Shown here: positions 35,383 to 44,246 of the stretch, piece after piece
Numbering within the stretch: position 1 is the stretch's first letter
How the letters are laid out: every line of letters begins with the position of its first letter
Source of the DNA: Geminicoccaceae bacterium
Lineage (GTDB): Bacteria; Pseudomonadota; Alphaproteobacteria; Geminicoccales; Geminicoccaceae
DNA: 64,000 nt
Assembly (NCBI GenBank): GCA_028285265.1
Contig: JANQPX010000053.1
Span: forward strand, 310,001 to 374,000
Direction of reading: 5' to 3'
Notes under the pieces: generated by a model
Told to the model about the DNA's origin: nothing
The model's database searches: none
What the model saw: the letters and a program-made list of their open reading frames with translations, nothing else
Position numbers and translations under genes: made by a program

Positions 35383-35801
35383 GTTTTCTTCAGGCTGATG
35401 CGCGCCTCAGTGATGAGGCGTTGCAGGCGATGCTGTTGGCATCCATTGGCAAAGCCCATGCGCTCGGCATTCCGGAATGCATCGTTATCGTGGACTCGTC
35501 CTGTGTTGATCTTCTGAGTTTTCGCATGGCGAGCGCCAAGATCATGAGTCTTGAGACGGCGCGGGCGAAAGCGATCACGGCAGCGTCGAACCGTTCGCCG
35601 AGCGGGGGCATTCCAGCGGCATTTGCTCCTGCTGTTGCTGCGGCGACCCATGGCCACGTGACCAATCTCCAAGGTGGCCTGCCGATCCAGATCGACGGTT
35701 ATCACCTCGGTGGCATTGGGGTCGGCTCTGGCATGCCGGATGAGGACCTTGCGGTCGCACAGGCTGCCCTAGCTGCTGTTGGCGCGATCTCCTTCGATTG
35801 A
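35379..35801 (+). CDS. GlcG/HbpS-like protein (DUF336)
   Basis: Small protein of 140 residues in the GlcG/HbpS family, some members of which bind haem while others support glycolate or propanediol use. The family pattern is visible: central KAHALGIPECIVIVDSSCVDLLSFRM, the TARAKAITAASNRSPSG segment, and the C-terminal GGLPIQIDGYHLGGIGVGSG. No signal peptide. It overlaps the lactonase gene by four bases and precedes a dehydrogenase. Its role in the operon is unknown; a helper to an oxidoreductase is a guess. Confidence 0.85.
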   Translation: MSFLQADARLSDEALQAMLLASIGKAHALGIPECIVIVDSSCVDLLSFRMASAKIMSLETARAKAITAASNRSPSGGIPAAFAPAVAAATHGHVTNLQGGLPIQIDGYHLGGIGVGSGMPDEDLAVAQAALAAVGAISFD

Positions 35802-35837
35802 TTGCCGCTTCAAAAAAAGAAGTAGAGGAGCAGGCCT

Positions 35838-36770
35838 ATGAACAATAATGCCAGGATCGGTATCATCGGCAATGGCGTGATGGGGTCGGCCATTGCGCGG
35901 CGGCTTCTCGAACGGGATGTCGAGGTTTTCGTTCGAGATCAGGATCCAGCAAAGATGGAGATGCTTGCCGATAGAGGGGCGATTGCGACCATGAGTTCAG
36001 CCGACCTCACTGAACATGTCGATGTCGTCATCACAAGTCTAAATACGACAGACATCGTCGAAGCGGTAGTCTTCGGTGAGCAAGGCATCGTCGAGGCAGC
36101 GTCGCGTGAAAAACTGCTGATCGACATGTCCAGTATCGATCCAAAAGTAACCATGGCGATGGCGGAACGGCTGTTTGCCATCGCCGGCATGGCTTGGGTC
36201 GACGCGCCGTTGTCGGGCGGCGCGCCCGGGGCTCTTGCTGGCAGGCTGACTTTGATGATGGGCGGGAATCCAAAGGCCGTCGAACGGGCTAAGTCCGTCT
36301 TGGGTCATGTCGCTGCCAACATGACCCATATGGGAGGACATGGTGCCGGCCAGACAACGAAACTGATCAATCAGATTCTGTGTGCTGCCAATTTCCTATC
36401 CGTCGCCGAAGCCACCAGGTTGGCCCTGGATGGAGGCGTCGACGCGGAAAAGATTCCAGCGGCGCTCGAAGGAGGCCGTGCCGACAGTCGAATTCTCCAG
36501 GAATTCATGCCCAAGATGGCCCGCTATGACTACACCGTCACCGGTCGCATCGATAACATGCTGAAGGATCTTGAAGCGGTGCAGCGCTATGCGTCGTCGA
36601 TGCGAACACCGATGCCGCTCACCGGGTTGATCACCGAGCTCCACCGGATGATGGTTATGGCCGGCCTGGGGGGCGAGGATAGTGCCGCCTACATGAAACT
36701 CTATGACTTCGGTTACGGTCCGTCAGCCACGACAAACGAGACCGTTGAGGATGGATTGAGGACGTCTTAG
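35838..36770 (+). CDS. NAD(P)-dependent beta-hydroxyacid dehydrogenase (HIBADH/tartronate-semialdehyde reductase family)
   Basis: Dehydrogenase of 310 residues. The N-terminal Rossmann motif is GIIGNGVMGSAIARRL. The signature DAPLSGGAPGALAGRLTLMMGG and the catalytic Lys in GHGAGQTTKLINQIL are those of 3-hydroxyisobutyrate, tartronate semialdehyde and 6-phosphogluconate-like dehydrogenases. AGAGGAG lies 7 bases before the ATG. It is the last gene of the LacI-lactonase unit, and could reduce or oxidise a C3-C6 hydroxyacid formed from sugar acids. The precise substrate is not evident. Confidence 0.9.
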   Translation: MNNNARIGIIGNGVMGSAIARRLLERDVEVFVRDQDPAKMEMLADRGAIATMSSADLTEHVDVVITSLNTTDIVEAVVFGEQGIVEAASREKLLIDMSSIDPKVTMAMAERLFAIAGMAWVDAPLSGGAPGALAGRLTLMMGGNPKAVERAKSVLGHVAANMTHMGGHGAGQTTKLINQILCAANFLSVAEATRLALDGGVDAEKIPAALEGGRADSRILQEFMPKMARYDYTVTGRIDNMLKDLEAVQRYASSMRTPMPLTGLITELHRMMVMAGLGGEDSAAYMKLYDFGYGPSATTNETVEDGLRTS

Positions 36771-36788
36771 GCACATCTTGCTTGAAGC

Positions 36789-36821
36789 CACCCCGCTCAT
36801 CGTGTGGCGACGGGCGGGGTG
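36789..36821. terminator. Bidirectional terminator between convergent operons
   Basis: CACCCCGC (36789-36796) pairs perfectly with GCGGGGTG (36814-36821). It occupies most of the 67 bases between the stop codons of the plus-strand dehydrogenase and the minus-strand binding protein, so it can serve both. Confidence 0.65.
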
Positions 36822-36837
36822 TCTCCTGGTGATTGGC

Positions 36838-37998
36838 TTAGCGTTCGAGGGCTCCAACTCCCGAGAAGCGGAAGGCCTCTTGCTCAAGAGCATCGATCTC
36901 TTCGTTGCTCAGCTCGTCATGGGCGACGGTAATCCGTCCGAGGAAGACCAGCGGTAGCTCATCAGCGCGACCTTCCATGTCAGCCTTGATCGCTTCAGCG
37001 GTTGCCGCCCCGACGTCATCGCCCATACGCATCGGTGTGGCGTCCAGTTCGCCGCGACGAATCGCATCGAGTTCAAGCCCGGTGCCGCCCCAGCCCGTCG
37101 AAAAAATCTCCTTTTCCCGACCAGCGGCGACCTGCGCTTCAACTGAGCCCATGGCCATCGCGGTATTGGCGTTATGGATCAAGGTTGCTTCAGGATAGGC
37201 CTGAAGGATGAGGTTCGTTCCGTCGAAACCTCCTTCGCGCTGATACTCACCGTAATGCTCGTAGACGACGTTCCAGCTACCTTTTTCAGCGACACAGTCC
37301 TTGAAATCGCCGGAGCGTTGATTGTCGGTGACGCCAGGAATACCGCGATTCATGGCGTAGGTAATATCATTGCCGAGGCGCTCCAAGAGATAATCGCAGA
37401 TCACGATCGCGCCAGCTGCCGACGAAAAGTCGAACCAGGCAGCGGGCTGATTTTCCAGGTCCTTCAGGGGGGTATGGAATGCCCAGACATAGGTGACGAA
37501 GCCGTCATTGCCGGCAAGCTTATCGATATTGTCGGCTTGGGTTGCAAGCTCGGAGGGGCCGAAGATGACATAGTCATAAAGGTCAGCGTCTTGCTCGACT
37601 TGCGTCGCGTAGGTGGATTGGAGTTCATGCTCGATTTGTCGGGAGGCAAACTCGGTCGTTTCGAAGTCGATTCCCAGCTGTTCCAAGCGTTTGGTTAAGG
37701 CGAGATAGTTTCTAGCCCAAAAGTCTGAGACATCGGCCGACGGATAGATCAAAGCGATCTGAACTGGTTTCTCTTGATTCCCGGAGAACGGCACCGCTTC
37801 GCTGCCTGTCGCGTCCTGAAGGGCTTCGAGCGTGCCGTCAGCATTGACCTGCGCGGGGAGCCAGTGATCTCGATCACCATCATCCGGCAGCGTTTTCAGT
37901 GGCAGATCAGCTGCAACCAGCGCCGTCGATAGCAATGTCGTGCCTGCGACCAAGGCGAACCCTGTCTGAAGACGTGAACCGAGATTGTTGACCATCAT
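36838..37998 (-). CDS. Periplasmic binding protein, type 1 fold (CUT2-like transporter)
   Basis: Binding protein of 386 residues with a Sec signal peptide (residues 1-30, ending LVAA). The mature part has a 50-residue leader before the first core strand VQIALIYPSADVSDFWARNYLALTKRL, unlike the compact RbsB type and more like TorT/LuxP-type proteins. The end contains a Glu-rich helix (HDELSNEEIDALEQEAFRF). It is the last gene of the minus-strand operon, 50 bases after the permease. Ligand unknown; a carbohydrate or sugar acid is likely because the operon shares the LacI-type site. Confidence 0.86.
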   Translation of the reverse strand: MMVNNLGSRLQTGFALVAGTTLLSTALVAADLPLKTLPDDGDRDHWLPAQVNADGTLEALQDATGSEAVPFSGNQEKPVQIALIYPSADVSDFWARNYLALTKRLEQLGIDFETTEFASRQIEHELQSTYATQVEQDADLYDYVIFGPSELATQADNIDKLAGNDGFVTYVWAFHTPLKDLENQPAAWFDFSSAAGAIVICDYLLERLGNDITYAMNRGIPGVTDNQRSGDFKDCVAEKGSWNVVYEHYGEYQREGGFDGTNLILQAYPEATLIHNANTAMAMGSVEAQVAAGREKEIFSTGWGGTGLELDAIRRGELDATPMRMGDDVGAATAEAIKADMEGRADELPLVFLGRITVAHDELSNEEIDALEQEAFRFSGVGALER

Positions 37999-38048
37999 GT
38001 TTTCTCCCTGATCTCGGTGACAAGCGTCACCGCTGTTTGGCCCTGCGA

Positions 38049-39164
38049 TCAGCCGCTGGGGACCGTTTCTCCTGAAAAGACGTAGCCGAATGCGACGAGC
38101 AGCAGCAAGGCAGCTAAAAGAAGCCCTGTCAGGCGAAGAAGCTTGGTGGTTTCCGGCGTTGCGAGCGATGCCATGAAGCCCTTAGCGCCGTCGCGGTCCT
38201 TTTTCTGCAGCCAGGTGTAGAAGGCAACGGAAGTAATGATGACCACGCCTGAGGCGACCGATTGCCAGAAGAACTCGATCCTAAGGGTCACCAGGGCGTT
38301 GATCATCATGGAGAGCAGGAGCACGCCGGCAAAGGAGCCGAGCATCGATGCACGACCACCAAACAGAGACGTGCCGCCAACCACCACGGCAGCAATGACG
38401 TGAAGATTGAAGTAGGGCGCCGATGTCGCCTGAATCGCGTTCAGCTTGCCCGTCAACATAACGCCGGCGAGGCCAGCTGCCGCGCCCATCAGCACGTAGG
38501 CATAGATCTTATACCGATCGACGGCGATGCCGGTCATTTCAGCCGCTTCAGGATTGGACCCTATCGCGACAGAGTAGCGGCCGAAATGCGTACGCTTGAG
38601 AAGAAAGTAGCCGATCAGGAAGACGACAATGCCGATTGTAACCGGGATCGGCAAAAACCATGAAAGGCGGCCACGGCCGATGTCGGTAATGAGGTCCGGA
38701 AAGCGTGCGAGCACCAAGCCTTTGGCAAGCACCAAAGCGAAGCCGCGATAGACCAGATCCATGGCAAGCGTACCGATCAGGTCGGGCACACGAAACTTGG
38801 TAATGACCAATCCGTTGACGAGACCGAGCGTCGCGCCGAACGTGATCGCTATCAAGACACCAATCCATGCCGGGAAACCGTAGCTCTTGATCGCAAATGC
38901 CATGACGATGCCGGTAAGCGCGGCGATCGATCCGATCGACAGGTCGATACCACGTTGTGTGATCACGAAGGTCATGGCCATGGCGAGGGGCAGATAGAGC
39001 GCGGCCTCGAGGAGGATAATGTTCAGGTTTGATAGGCGGAAGTAACGCGCTGGTTCGGCAATGCCCATGAACACCAAAATCATGAGGATCATCGCGAGCG
39101 GCCCGAGGACCGCGAGATAGGGATCGATCCGCTCTTTGATGGGCAGTGAAGCCGCAGTCGACAT
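38049..39164 (-). CDS. CUT2 sugar ABC transporter permease
   Basis: Inner-membrane permease of 371 residues, about ten hydrophobic segments. Family landmarks are TQRGIDLSIGSIAALTGIVMAFA, LGLVNGLVITKFRVPDLIGTLA and YSVAIGSNPEAAEMTGIAV. The ATG at 39164 has GAGGAG before it. A hydrophobic C-terminal extension of about 45 residues beyond the core (residues 325-371) adds one extra helix compared with RbsC. Nine-base-scale spacing to the ATPase gene shows a tight operon. Confidence 0.91.
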   Translation of the reverse strand: MSTAASLPIKERIDPYLAVLGPLAMILMILVFMGIAEPARYFRLSNLNIILLEAALYLPLAMAMTFVITQRGIDLSIGSIAALTGIVMAFAIKSYGFPAWIGVLIAITFGATLGLVNGLVITKFRVPDLIGTLAMDLVYRGFALVLAKGLVLARFPDLITDIGRGRLSWFLPIPVTIGIVVFLIGYFLLKRTHFGRYSVAIGSNPEAAEMTGIAVDRYKIYAYVLMGAAAGLAGVMLTGKLNAIQATSAPYFNLHVIAAVVVGGTSLFGGRASMLGSFAGVLLLSMMINALVTLRIEFFWQSVASGVVIITSVAFYTWLQKKDRDGAKGFMASLATPETTKLLRLTGLLLAALLLLVAFGYVFSGETVPSG

Positions 39165-39187
39165 GTGTTGTCTCCTCAAATCCGGCG

Positions 39188-39946
39188 TCAGGCAGCCTTC
39201 GTTCCGCCGACGATCATGCCGAGAACCTCTTCACGAGTTGTGTCTGGTGTCATGACGCTGCCGACACGGCGACCACGTCGCATGACTTGGATGCGATCGG
39301 AAACCGCGAACACGTCGTCCAGTGAGTGGGAAATCAAGATGATCGCGAGGTCTTGCTCTTTCAGTGTCTCGATCAGACTGAGTGTCCTCGCGGTTTCCTG
39401 AGGTCCTAGCGCCGCTGTCGGTTCGTCCATGACCAAGACACGAAGATCAGCATGATAGACTGCGCGCGCGATCGCTACCGCTTGGCGCTGTCCACCGGAA
39501 AGGCTCTCGGTCGGCACATCGAGGCTCTTTAACGTCACACCAAGACGTTCTTTCAGCACACGTTCTGTCTCCAGACGCATGCGCGCATTATCCAGCATTG
39601 AGAAACCGAGCAGGGAGGTGGTTAGCTCGGAGCCGAGGAACATGTTCGCGGCTGGATCGAGGTGATCAGCAAGTGCGAGCGTTTGATAGACAGCGTCGAT
39701 GCCTTTTTCGATAGCGTCGGAGTGGCTGTTCATGACGAGCGGTTCGCCGTCAAGCTCGATGTTGCCGCCGGTGGGTTGATAAACGCCCGTTAGAATTTTG
39801 ATCAATGTGGACTTGCCAGCGCCATTGTCGCCGACAATCGCCAAGACCTCGCCCGAATAGGCATCAAGGTCGACGGCCTCCAGCGCAGTGACACCACCAA
39901 AACGTTTGGTGATGCCGCGCATCGAGACAATGGGCGTTGTCTCCAC
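39188..39946 (-). CDS. CUT2 sugar ABC transporter ATPase, single-domain
   Basis: ATPase of about 252 residues with one ABC domain, unlike the two-domain protein of the idnD operon; it must act as a homodimer. Walker A GDNGAGKST, signature LSGGQRQA, Walker B LVMDEPTAAL and switch His in ISHSLDDVFAVSD are normal. No ATG fits; I prefer GTG at 39946, about 10 bases after GGGGAGG, over TTG codons at 39949 and 39955. It is the first gene of the operon with a LacI-type site 130 bases upstream. Confidence 0.9.
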   Translation of the reverse strand: METTPIVSMRGITKRFGGVTALEAVDLDAYSGEVLAIVGDNGAGKSTLIKILTGVYQPTGGNIELDGEPLVMNSHSDAIEKGIDAVYQTLALADHLDPAANMFLGSELTTSLLGFSMLDNARMRLETERVLKERLGVTLKSLDVPTESLSGGQRQAVAIARAVYHADLRVLVMDEPTAALGPQETARTLSLIETLKEQDLAIILISHSLDDVFAVSDRIQVMRRGRRVGSVMTPDTTREEVLGMIVGGTKAA

Positions 39947-40282
39947 CAAACCCAAGCCTCCCCAGTTTCCAGCGCCTCTTAGTCACACAGCGCTCATTTG
40001 TCTGGATCGGCCAAAGCCGATCAGTGCTGTTCGAACGTAATAGGCTGCTGTTTCATCACTCGTCTTAAGACATGATGTTACCGATATCATTCGTCCTGTC
40101 AACGCTCGTTCTTCTATCGATGCTGGATCTTTTCCGCGGTGGAGCGTTTTGTGCGTTGCGCCGGCAAGTCGGATGACGAGGCGGCTTTGCATCGCTCATG
40201 ACGAGGAAAGAACTGCAACGTCAATGCTGCCAACTACCAATAGGTCGACGAGAAGGAACCGTGTTGGTGGCGCCTGGTCGTG
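39947..40282. other. Intergenic region before CUT2 operon
   Basis: Holds the promoter region of the minus-strand CUT2 operon, including LacI-type site C (40072-40090), and the 3' end of the histidine kinase unit. No gene-like frame; the 69-codon minus-strand frame at 39983-40192 crosses the operator and is not protein-like. Confidence 0.45.
40072..40090. promoter_or_regulatory. LacI/GntR-type operator candidate, site C
   Basis: Core TGTTACCGATATCA (40076-40089) agrees with site B at 11 of 14 positions. Outer ATGAT (40072-40076) and ATCAT (40086-40090) form a perfect inverted repeat around it. It lies about 130 bases before the CUT2 ATPase start. Confidence 0.55.
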
Positions 40283-42298
40283 CTAATCGACGGTCTTGAG
40301 TGAAAAGAAGAAGGTCGAACCTTGGCCTGGTTTCGACGCCAGCCAAATCCGTCCGCCCTGGGTCTTGACGATCTTTTTCACGAAAGACAAGCCGGCACCA
40401 GTCCCTGCGCCATAGGCTTTATCGCCATGGAGACGCTTGAACATCCTAAAGACGCTCTCGTGAAACCGTTGATCGATGCCGATTCCATTGTCACGGACAT
40501 AGAAGGTGGCCGTGCCTTCCGCCTCGGCTCGGCGTTCCGGGGGCAGAACACCGATTTCGATCACCTTGTCGTCCGCCTCATTATATTTGATACCGTTGTT
40601 GATCAGATTTCGAAAAATTGTGGCGAGTTGAGCTTTGTTGCCTCGAAGCATAGGCAGCTTTTCCTCGATGATGAGGCGGGCATGGTGGCTCCGTAGCGTT
40701 TCTGTGAGACTCTCCTCTATTTCGGAAATCAAGCTGTTTGGATCGATGTTCTCATCGATCGTTTCGCCGCGGCCAAGTTTCGCAAATTGCAGCAGATCGT
40801 TCATCAACTGCACCATGCGTTCGCCAAGATCGATCATACGCGTCAGCCGCCGCTTGCCATCCTCGTCCAGCTGGTCGCCATAGTCCTCATCGAGAAATCT
40901 CGCATGATTTTGGATGGCGCGGACCGGCTCCTTCAAATCGTGGGCGGCAATGTAGGCAAAGTCGTCGAGTTCTTGATTGCTGCGTTCCAGTTCTGAATTT
41001 GCGGCAGCGAGCAGCCGATTTCGTTCGGTTAATTCTGTTTCCGCCTGTCGGCGCTGATGCGCCATGTCGACAAAGGACCGGCTGAGCTGCCCGATCTCGT
41101 CGCGGTCAGCGCGTAAGTTGTTCGTGATCGCACCATCTTTCTCGAAGTTGCTCATGGCTTCGGACAGCTCAACGATCGGTTGGACGATGCGTCGCTGAAT
41201 GAAGAAAGCGACGATACCTATCGATGCGAAAACGCTTCCGGCTGCAGCACAGAGTACGAGAAGGACCATCTGCCCTTGGGCGCGCTCAAAGGTCCTTGTC
41301 TCTTGGTCAAATGCGACTGACGTGTCGTCGATCACGCGGTCGATGGTGGATTTTAGTCGTTGGAACAATCCTGACGCATTGACCCGCAGGGTCGCCATCT
41401 GCCGTTCACTGTCTAGAATTCTTTGGCGGAGTTCAAGCAGGCCAAGAGGGCCTGTACCCTGATGAAGGATCTCCTCGACCAAATTGTTCAAAAAGTCACC
41501 GACCTCAGAATCGAGCAAGGGTAAAATGGATTCAGCTCGATCCGCATAGGATTGAGCTCGAAGCGCGGCGAGGCGTAGATGTTCTTCCCTTCTTTCTCGC
41601 TGGACAGCGAGAAGGACATTGACGATGTTGCCGGTTGCTCGCGCCAACCTTAGTAAGAGCGTCAGGCGCTCCCCCGGTGTCGGCCCTCCATTGGGTTGGA
41701 TGATTAGCCTATCGGTATCTAAGGACGGAGGAGTCGGTGCCTCAACGATCCTTTTGGTTTGATGATTGAGGTATGCTTGATCCGTTGCTCTTTCGCGCTC
41801 AGCAATCGTGATGAGCGGTTCCAGGATGCTCTGAAACTTATCTTCGGCACGTTCAAGGCCTTCATGCCTTGCCCGCTGTTCGTTTTTGAGTGCCAAGTAG
41901 CCACCAACGGTGACATCAAGTCGGCTTCGGATGGCTCGGACATGATCGATCTGTTGGGTGAGGGCTTCCAGATGCTCTGGCGGCGATGGATTGCTTTTGA
42001 GGTCTTGCAAGCTCCCTGTAAGCGCTTGATCGATCTCCTTCCATGCTGCCCGAAGCCGATCCAATTCTTGATCGGACTGGAGGGTTGGAAGGTTGACGAT
42101 ATGGGCGATGGCCCCCTCACTTTGACGGGCGAGTCGCTCGGCGATGCGTAAGCTGGGAAGGGTTGCATCATGGACATGCGCTAGCAAAGACACCGAGCGT
42201 GCAACACTGTAAATCGCCGTGCCAGCGCAAAGGACAGCGATTGAGGTCATGACGGCAAGGACGAGGACAAGTTTACCGCGCAGTCCAAACATGATCAT
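40283..42298 (-). CDS. Sensor histidine kinase with large periplasmic domain
   Basis: Membrane histidine kinase of 671 residues. Helix 1 spans about 9-33 and helix 2 about 344-367, bounding a 310-residue helical periplasmic domain like those of TorS-type sensors. A HAMP region follows (370-420), then a coiled coil and the HisKA box DDFAYIAAHDLKEPVRAI with His453, as in phytochrome-like kinases. The ATPase domain shows N-box NLINNGIKYN, G1 DNGIGI and a GAGTGAGLSFVKKIV G2 box. No receiver domain is attached and no cognate regulator is adjacent. The TRAP-type binding protein gene upstream in the same operon likely supplies the sensed ligand. There is no clear ribosome site; the ATG at 42292 is an alternative. 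Confidence 0.92.
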   Translation of the reverse strand: MIMFGLRGKLVLVLAVMTSIAVLCAGTAIYSVARSVSLLAHVHDATLPSLRIAERLARQSEGAIAHIVNLPTLQSDQELDRLRAAWKEIDQALTGSLQDLKSNPSPPEHLEALTQQIDHVRAIRSRLDVTVGGYLALKNEQRARHEGLERAEDKFQSILEPLITIAERERATDQAYLNHQTKRIVEAPTPPSLDTDRLIIQPNGGPTPGERLTLLLRLARATGNIVNVLLAVQRERREEHLRLAALRAQSYADRAESILPLLDSEVGDFLNNLVEEILHQGTGPLGLLELRQRILDSERQMATLRVNASGLFQRLKSTIDRVIDDTSVAFDQETRTFERAQGQMVLLVLCAAAGSVFASIGIVAFFIQRRIVQPIVELSEAMSNFEKDGAITNNLRADRDEIGQLSRSFVDMAHQRRQAETELTERNRLLAAANSELERSNQELDDFAYIAAHDLKEPVRAIQNHARFLDEDYGDQLDEDGKRRLTRMIDLGERMVQLMNDLLQFAKLGRGETIDENIDPNSLISEIEESLTETLRSHHARLIIEEKLPMLRGNKAQLATIFRNLINNGIKYNEADDKVIEIGVLPPERRAEAEGTATFYVRDNGIGIDQRFHESVFRMFKRLHGDKAYGAGTGAGLSFVKKIVKTQGGRIWLASKPGQGSTFFFSLKTVD

Positions 42299-42341
42299 TC
42301 GTGATGACCATCGCTCAACACGCTATCGTCCCAGCCTAGCG

Positions 42342-43382
42342 TCAATCGATAACCATGGCTTTGCCGACCGTACTGGCCCAAAGGGCATGGCAGCCTGCGT
42401 GCAGCCGCTCGCAGCTGGCAGCCCAAGCCGGGAGAGAGATTGTTGCCAAGGAGTTGCGAAGAAGATCCTGGTCTGCTGGTTCGATGGGAACAAGTTGGAG
42501 ATCAGCTGACCGAACCGTAGAACAAGGTGTGTCACCAACATTGCAGCGAAGCGCATCCGCAAAGAGCTCCTCAGAATACGCCCAAACATCGTCGAGATAG
42601 TCGTTGAAGGCCGCCGTTAGTGCGTTCTGCTCGTTCGAGGTGAAGGTGTTCCAGCGGTCGAGATTGATCGCATAGGCATTGAAGGCGATCTGGAAACCGA
42701 GCGGCATCATGACCTCGGTTTCATCAACCCAGCCCGCGGTATTTGCCGAGCTTGGGCCGGTAATCGCACAGTCCACGATATTCAGATCAAGCGCCTGTCG
42801 AACCTCCGAAAAATTGATCTCGACCGGGATAGCCCCGAGTGTCTCTATGAAGGCGCCCAGATTGGCGTCATAGACCCTGACTTTGAGGCCCTCAATTTCA
42901 TCGAGTCCGCTGATCATCGGCTTGCAGAAAAGGACTTGAGGTCCGAAGGGCCAAATACCGAGAAGCTTCGCATTATAGCTGTCACGAAGGTGAGCCTCGA
43001 TCGGTTCCGAAAAGGCGGAGACGACGCGTTTAGCGTCATCATAATCCGGCGTCAGACCAACAAGATCGAGGCCTAGGAAAAACGGATCCCGTCTCGAGAT
43101 AACGGCTACGCCGAGCGAAGCGATATCAACGATACCGTGCTGAACGAGCTCAAGCCCCTCTTCGGGGTCCATGTCGAGAAGATCGATCGGTTGATAGGAT
43201 ACGGCCAAGGGTAGTCCCGTGCGCTCGGCGAGCGCTTCGAAGAACGGCTGCTCTCTCTTCGCCTGAATGTTACCCGTCACTGAGACGCTACCGGCGACCC
43301 TAAGTTTGACCGTATCGGCCACAAGTGACTGAGGCGACGTGAGAAAGATCAAGCATACAGCAGCCAATCGAGTCGGCTTCAT
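42342..43382 (-). CDS. TRAP-type (DctP) periplasmic binding protein, probable sensor partner
   Basis: Binding protein of 346 residues with a Sec signal (LAAVCLIFLTSPQSLVA). The DctP-type core shows GLKVRVYDANLGAFIETLGAIPVEINFSEVRQAL, where the Arg-containing strand contacts carboxylate ligands, and ends with extra cysteines (residues in CNVGDTPC and CERLHAGC) that may form disulphides. No permease genes lie beside it; instead the histidine kinase follows after 43 bases. This is the arrangement of periplasmic sensors such as TorT-TorS, so it likely presents an organic acid to the kinase rather than to a transporter. ATG at 43382 is chosen over a TTG at 43397. Confidence 0.85.
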   Translation of the reverse strand: MKPTRLAAVCLIFLTSPQSLVADTVKLRVAGSVSVTGNIQAKREQPFFEALAERTGLPLAVSYQPIDLLDMDPEEGLELVQHGIVDIASLGVAVISRRDPFFLGLDLVGLTPDYDDAKRVVSAFSEPIEAHLRDSYNAKLLGIWPFGPQVLFCKPMISGLDEIEGLKVRVYDANLGAFIETLGAIPVEINFSEVRQALDLNIVDCAITGPSSANTAGWVDETEVMMPLGFQIAFNAYAINLDRWNTFTSNEQNALTAAFNDYLDDVWAYSEELFADALRCNVGDTPCSTVRSADLQLVPIEPADQDLLRNSLATISLPAWAASCERLHAGCHALWASTVGKAMVID

Positions 43383-43397
43383 GGCGCAAAGCCTCAA

Positions 43398-43460
43398 TCA
43401 TAAATTCTTTTTCACGCAAAAATTACAACTGAAAATTGAATTTTACAAATAGATTTTATC
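43398..43460 (-). promoter_or_regulatory. AT-rich promoter region of the binding protein-kinase unit
   Basis: A sharply AT-rich stretch directly before the binding-protein gene. On the minus strand TTGTAA, 17 bases, then TAATTT gives a weak sigma-70-like pair. An AAAATT/AATTTT inverted repeat lies within. Confidence 0.3.
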
Positions 43461-43588
43461 CGCATTGGTGGATGCTCCCCAACGCTGAATATTGTCGGTT
43501 TCTCATGCCCTTCCTGCAAGCTATGATCGCCGATGCACGCTCATGGAGCATGCCTCACCCCATCAGTCTAGGCGGGTATCGACCTCGG

Positions 43589-43999
43589 TTAAGTCTGATC
43601 AACTTGGCCAGACAGCATGCGACGTACAAAGGACCAGGAGATACCGATCGCCATGATTGTGGCGAGGACAAAGAGGATCACCCATGCGAGCGTGCCGTAT
43701 TCCTCAAGATTGAGGAAGCCCCAGTCTATCAGCAGCCATACAACGCCACCGAAGAATAACAGGGCCAATCCAATGCCGATGAAGCCAATCGACTCGAAGG
43801 TGGCTCGGAAGTAGATGACGTAGCCGATAATCATGAGGGCGCCGAGCAGGAACTTAAGCGGAATCTGCTCTCCTTGGGTGGCGTCATCGGTAACCCATGC
43901 GACGAAATTGTAGGGTGTCGGATTGTACGTTCCGAGGACCAGGGCCAAGGCGCCCATCCATCGAAAGAGAAAACCGCTCGCGGTGAGCTTAGTCGCCAT
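43589..43999 (-). CDS. DUF6524-like four-helix membrane protein
   Basis: Membrane protein of 136 residues with four hydrophobic helices: about 8-25, 47-66, 70-88 and 103-126. The N-terminal LFRWMGALALVLGTYNPTPYNFVAW resembles DUF6524 proteins as I remember them. The ATG at 43999 lies 12 bases after AAGGA; an ATG at 44011 directly abuts that site. It is the only gene in the gap between the sensor pair and the oligopeptidase, and no function can be assigned. Confidence 0.72.
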   Translation of the reverse strand: MATKLTASGFLFRWMGALALVLGTYNPTPYNFVAWVTDDATQGEQIPLKFLLGALMIIGYVIYFRATFESIGFIGIGLALLFFGGVVWLLIDWGFLNLEEYGTLAWVILFVLATIMAIGISWSFVRRMLSGQVDQT

Positions 44000-44246
44000 G
44001 ACGCGTGCCATTCCTTAGGCTGTCGAGATATGCCAGTCTGTGTGATAGCGCGGAGGACGCGTTCGTCAATGGTCTGAGCGACGTTTGAGACGCAAACGAT
44101 GACGAATCTTCAGAGGCGCGCGACAACCGCCAATAGTCTGGCTTTGTCGTCGGGACGCCGGTATTGACGACGAGACTCGGCAGGGTGAAAGCCGACTGAT
44201 CAAGTTCGCCATCGACCCAAAGCATTGAGGATCTTAAGGGAAGCTG

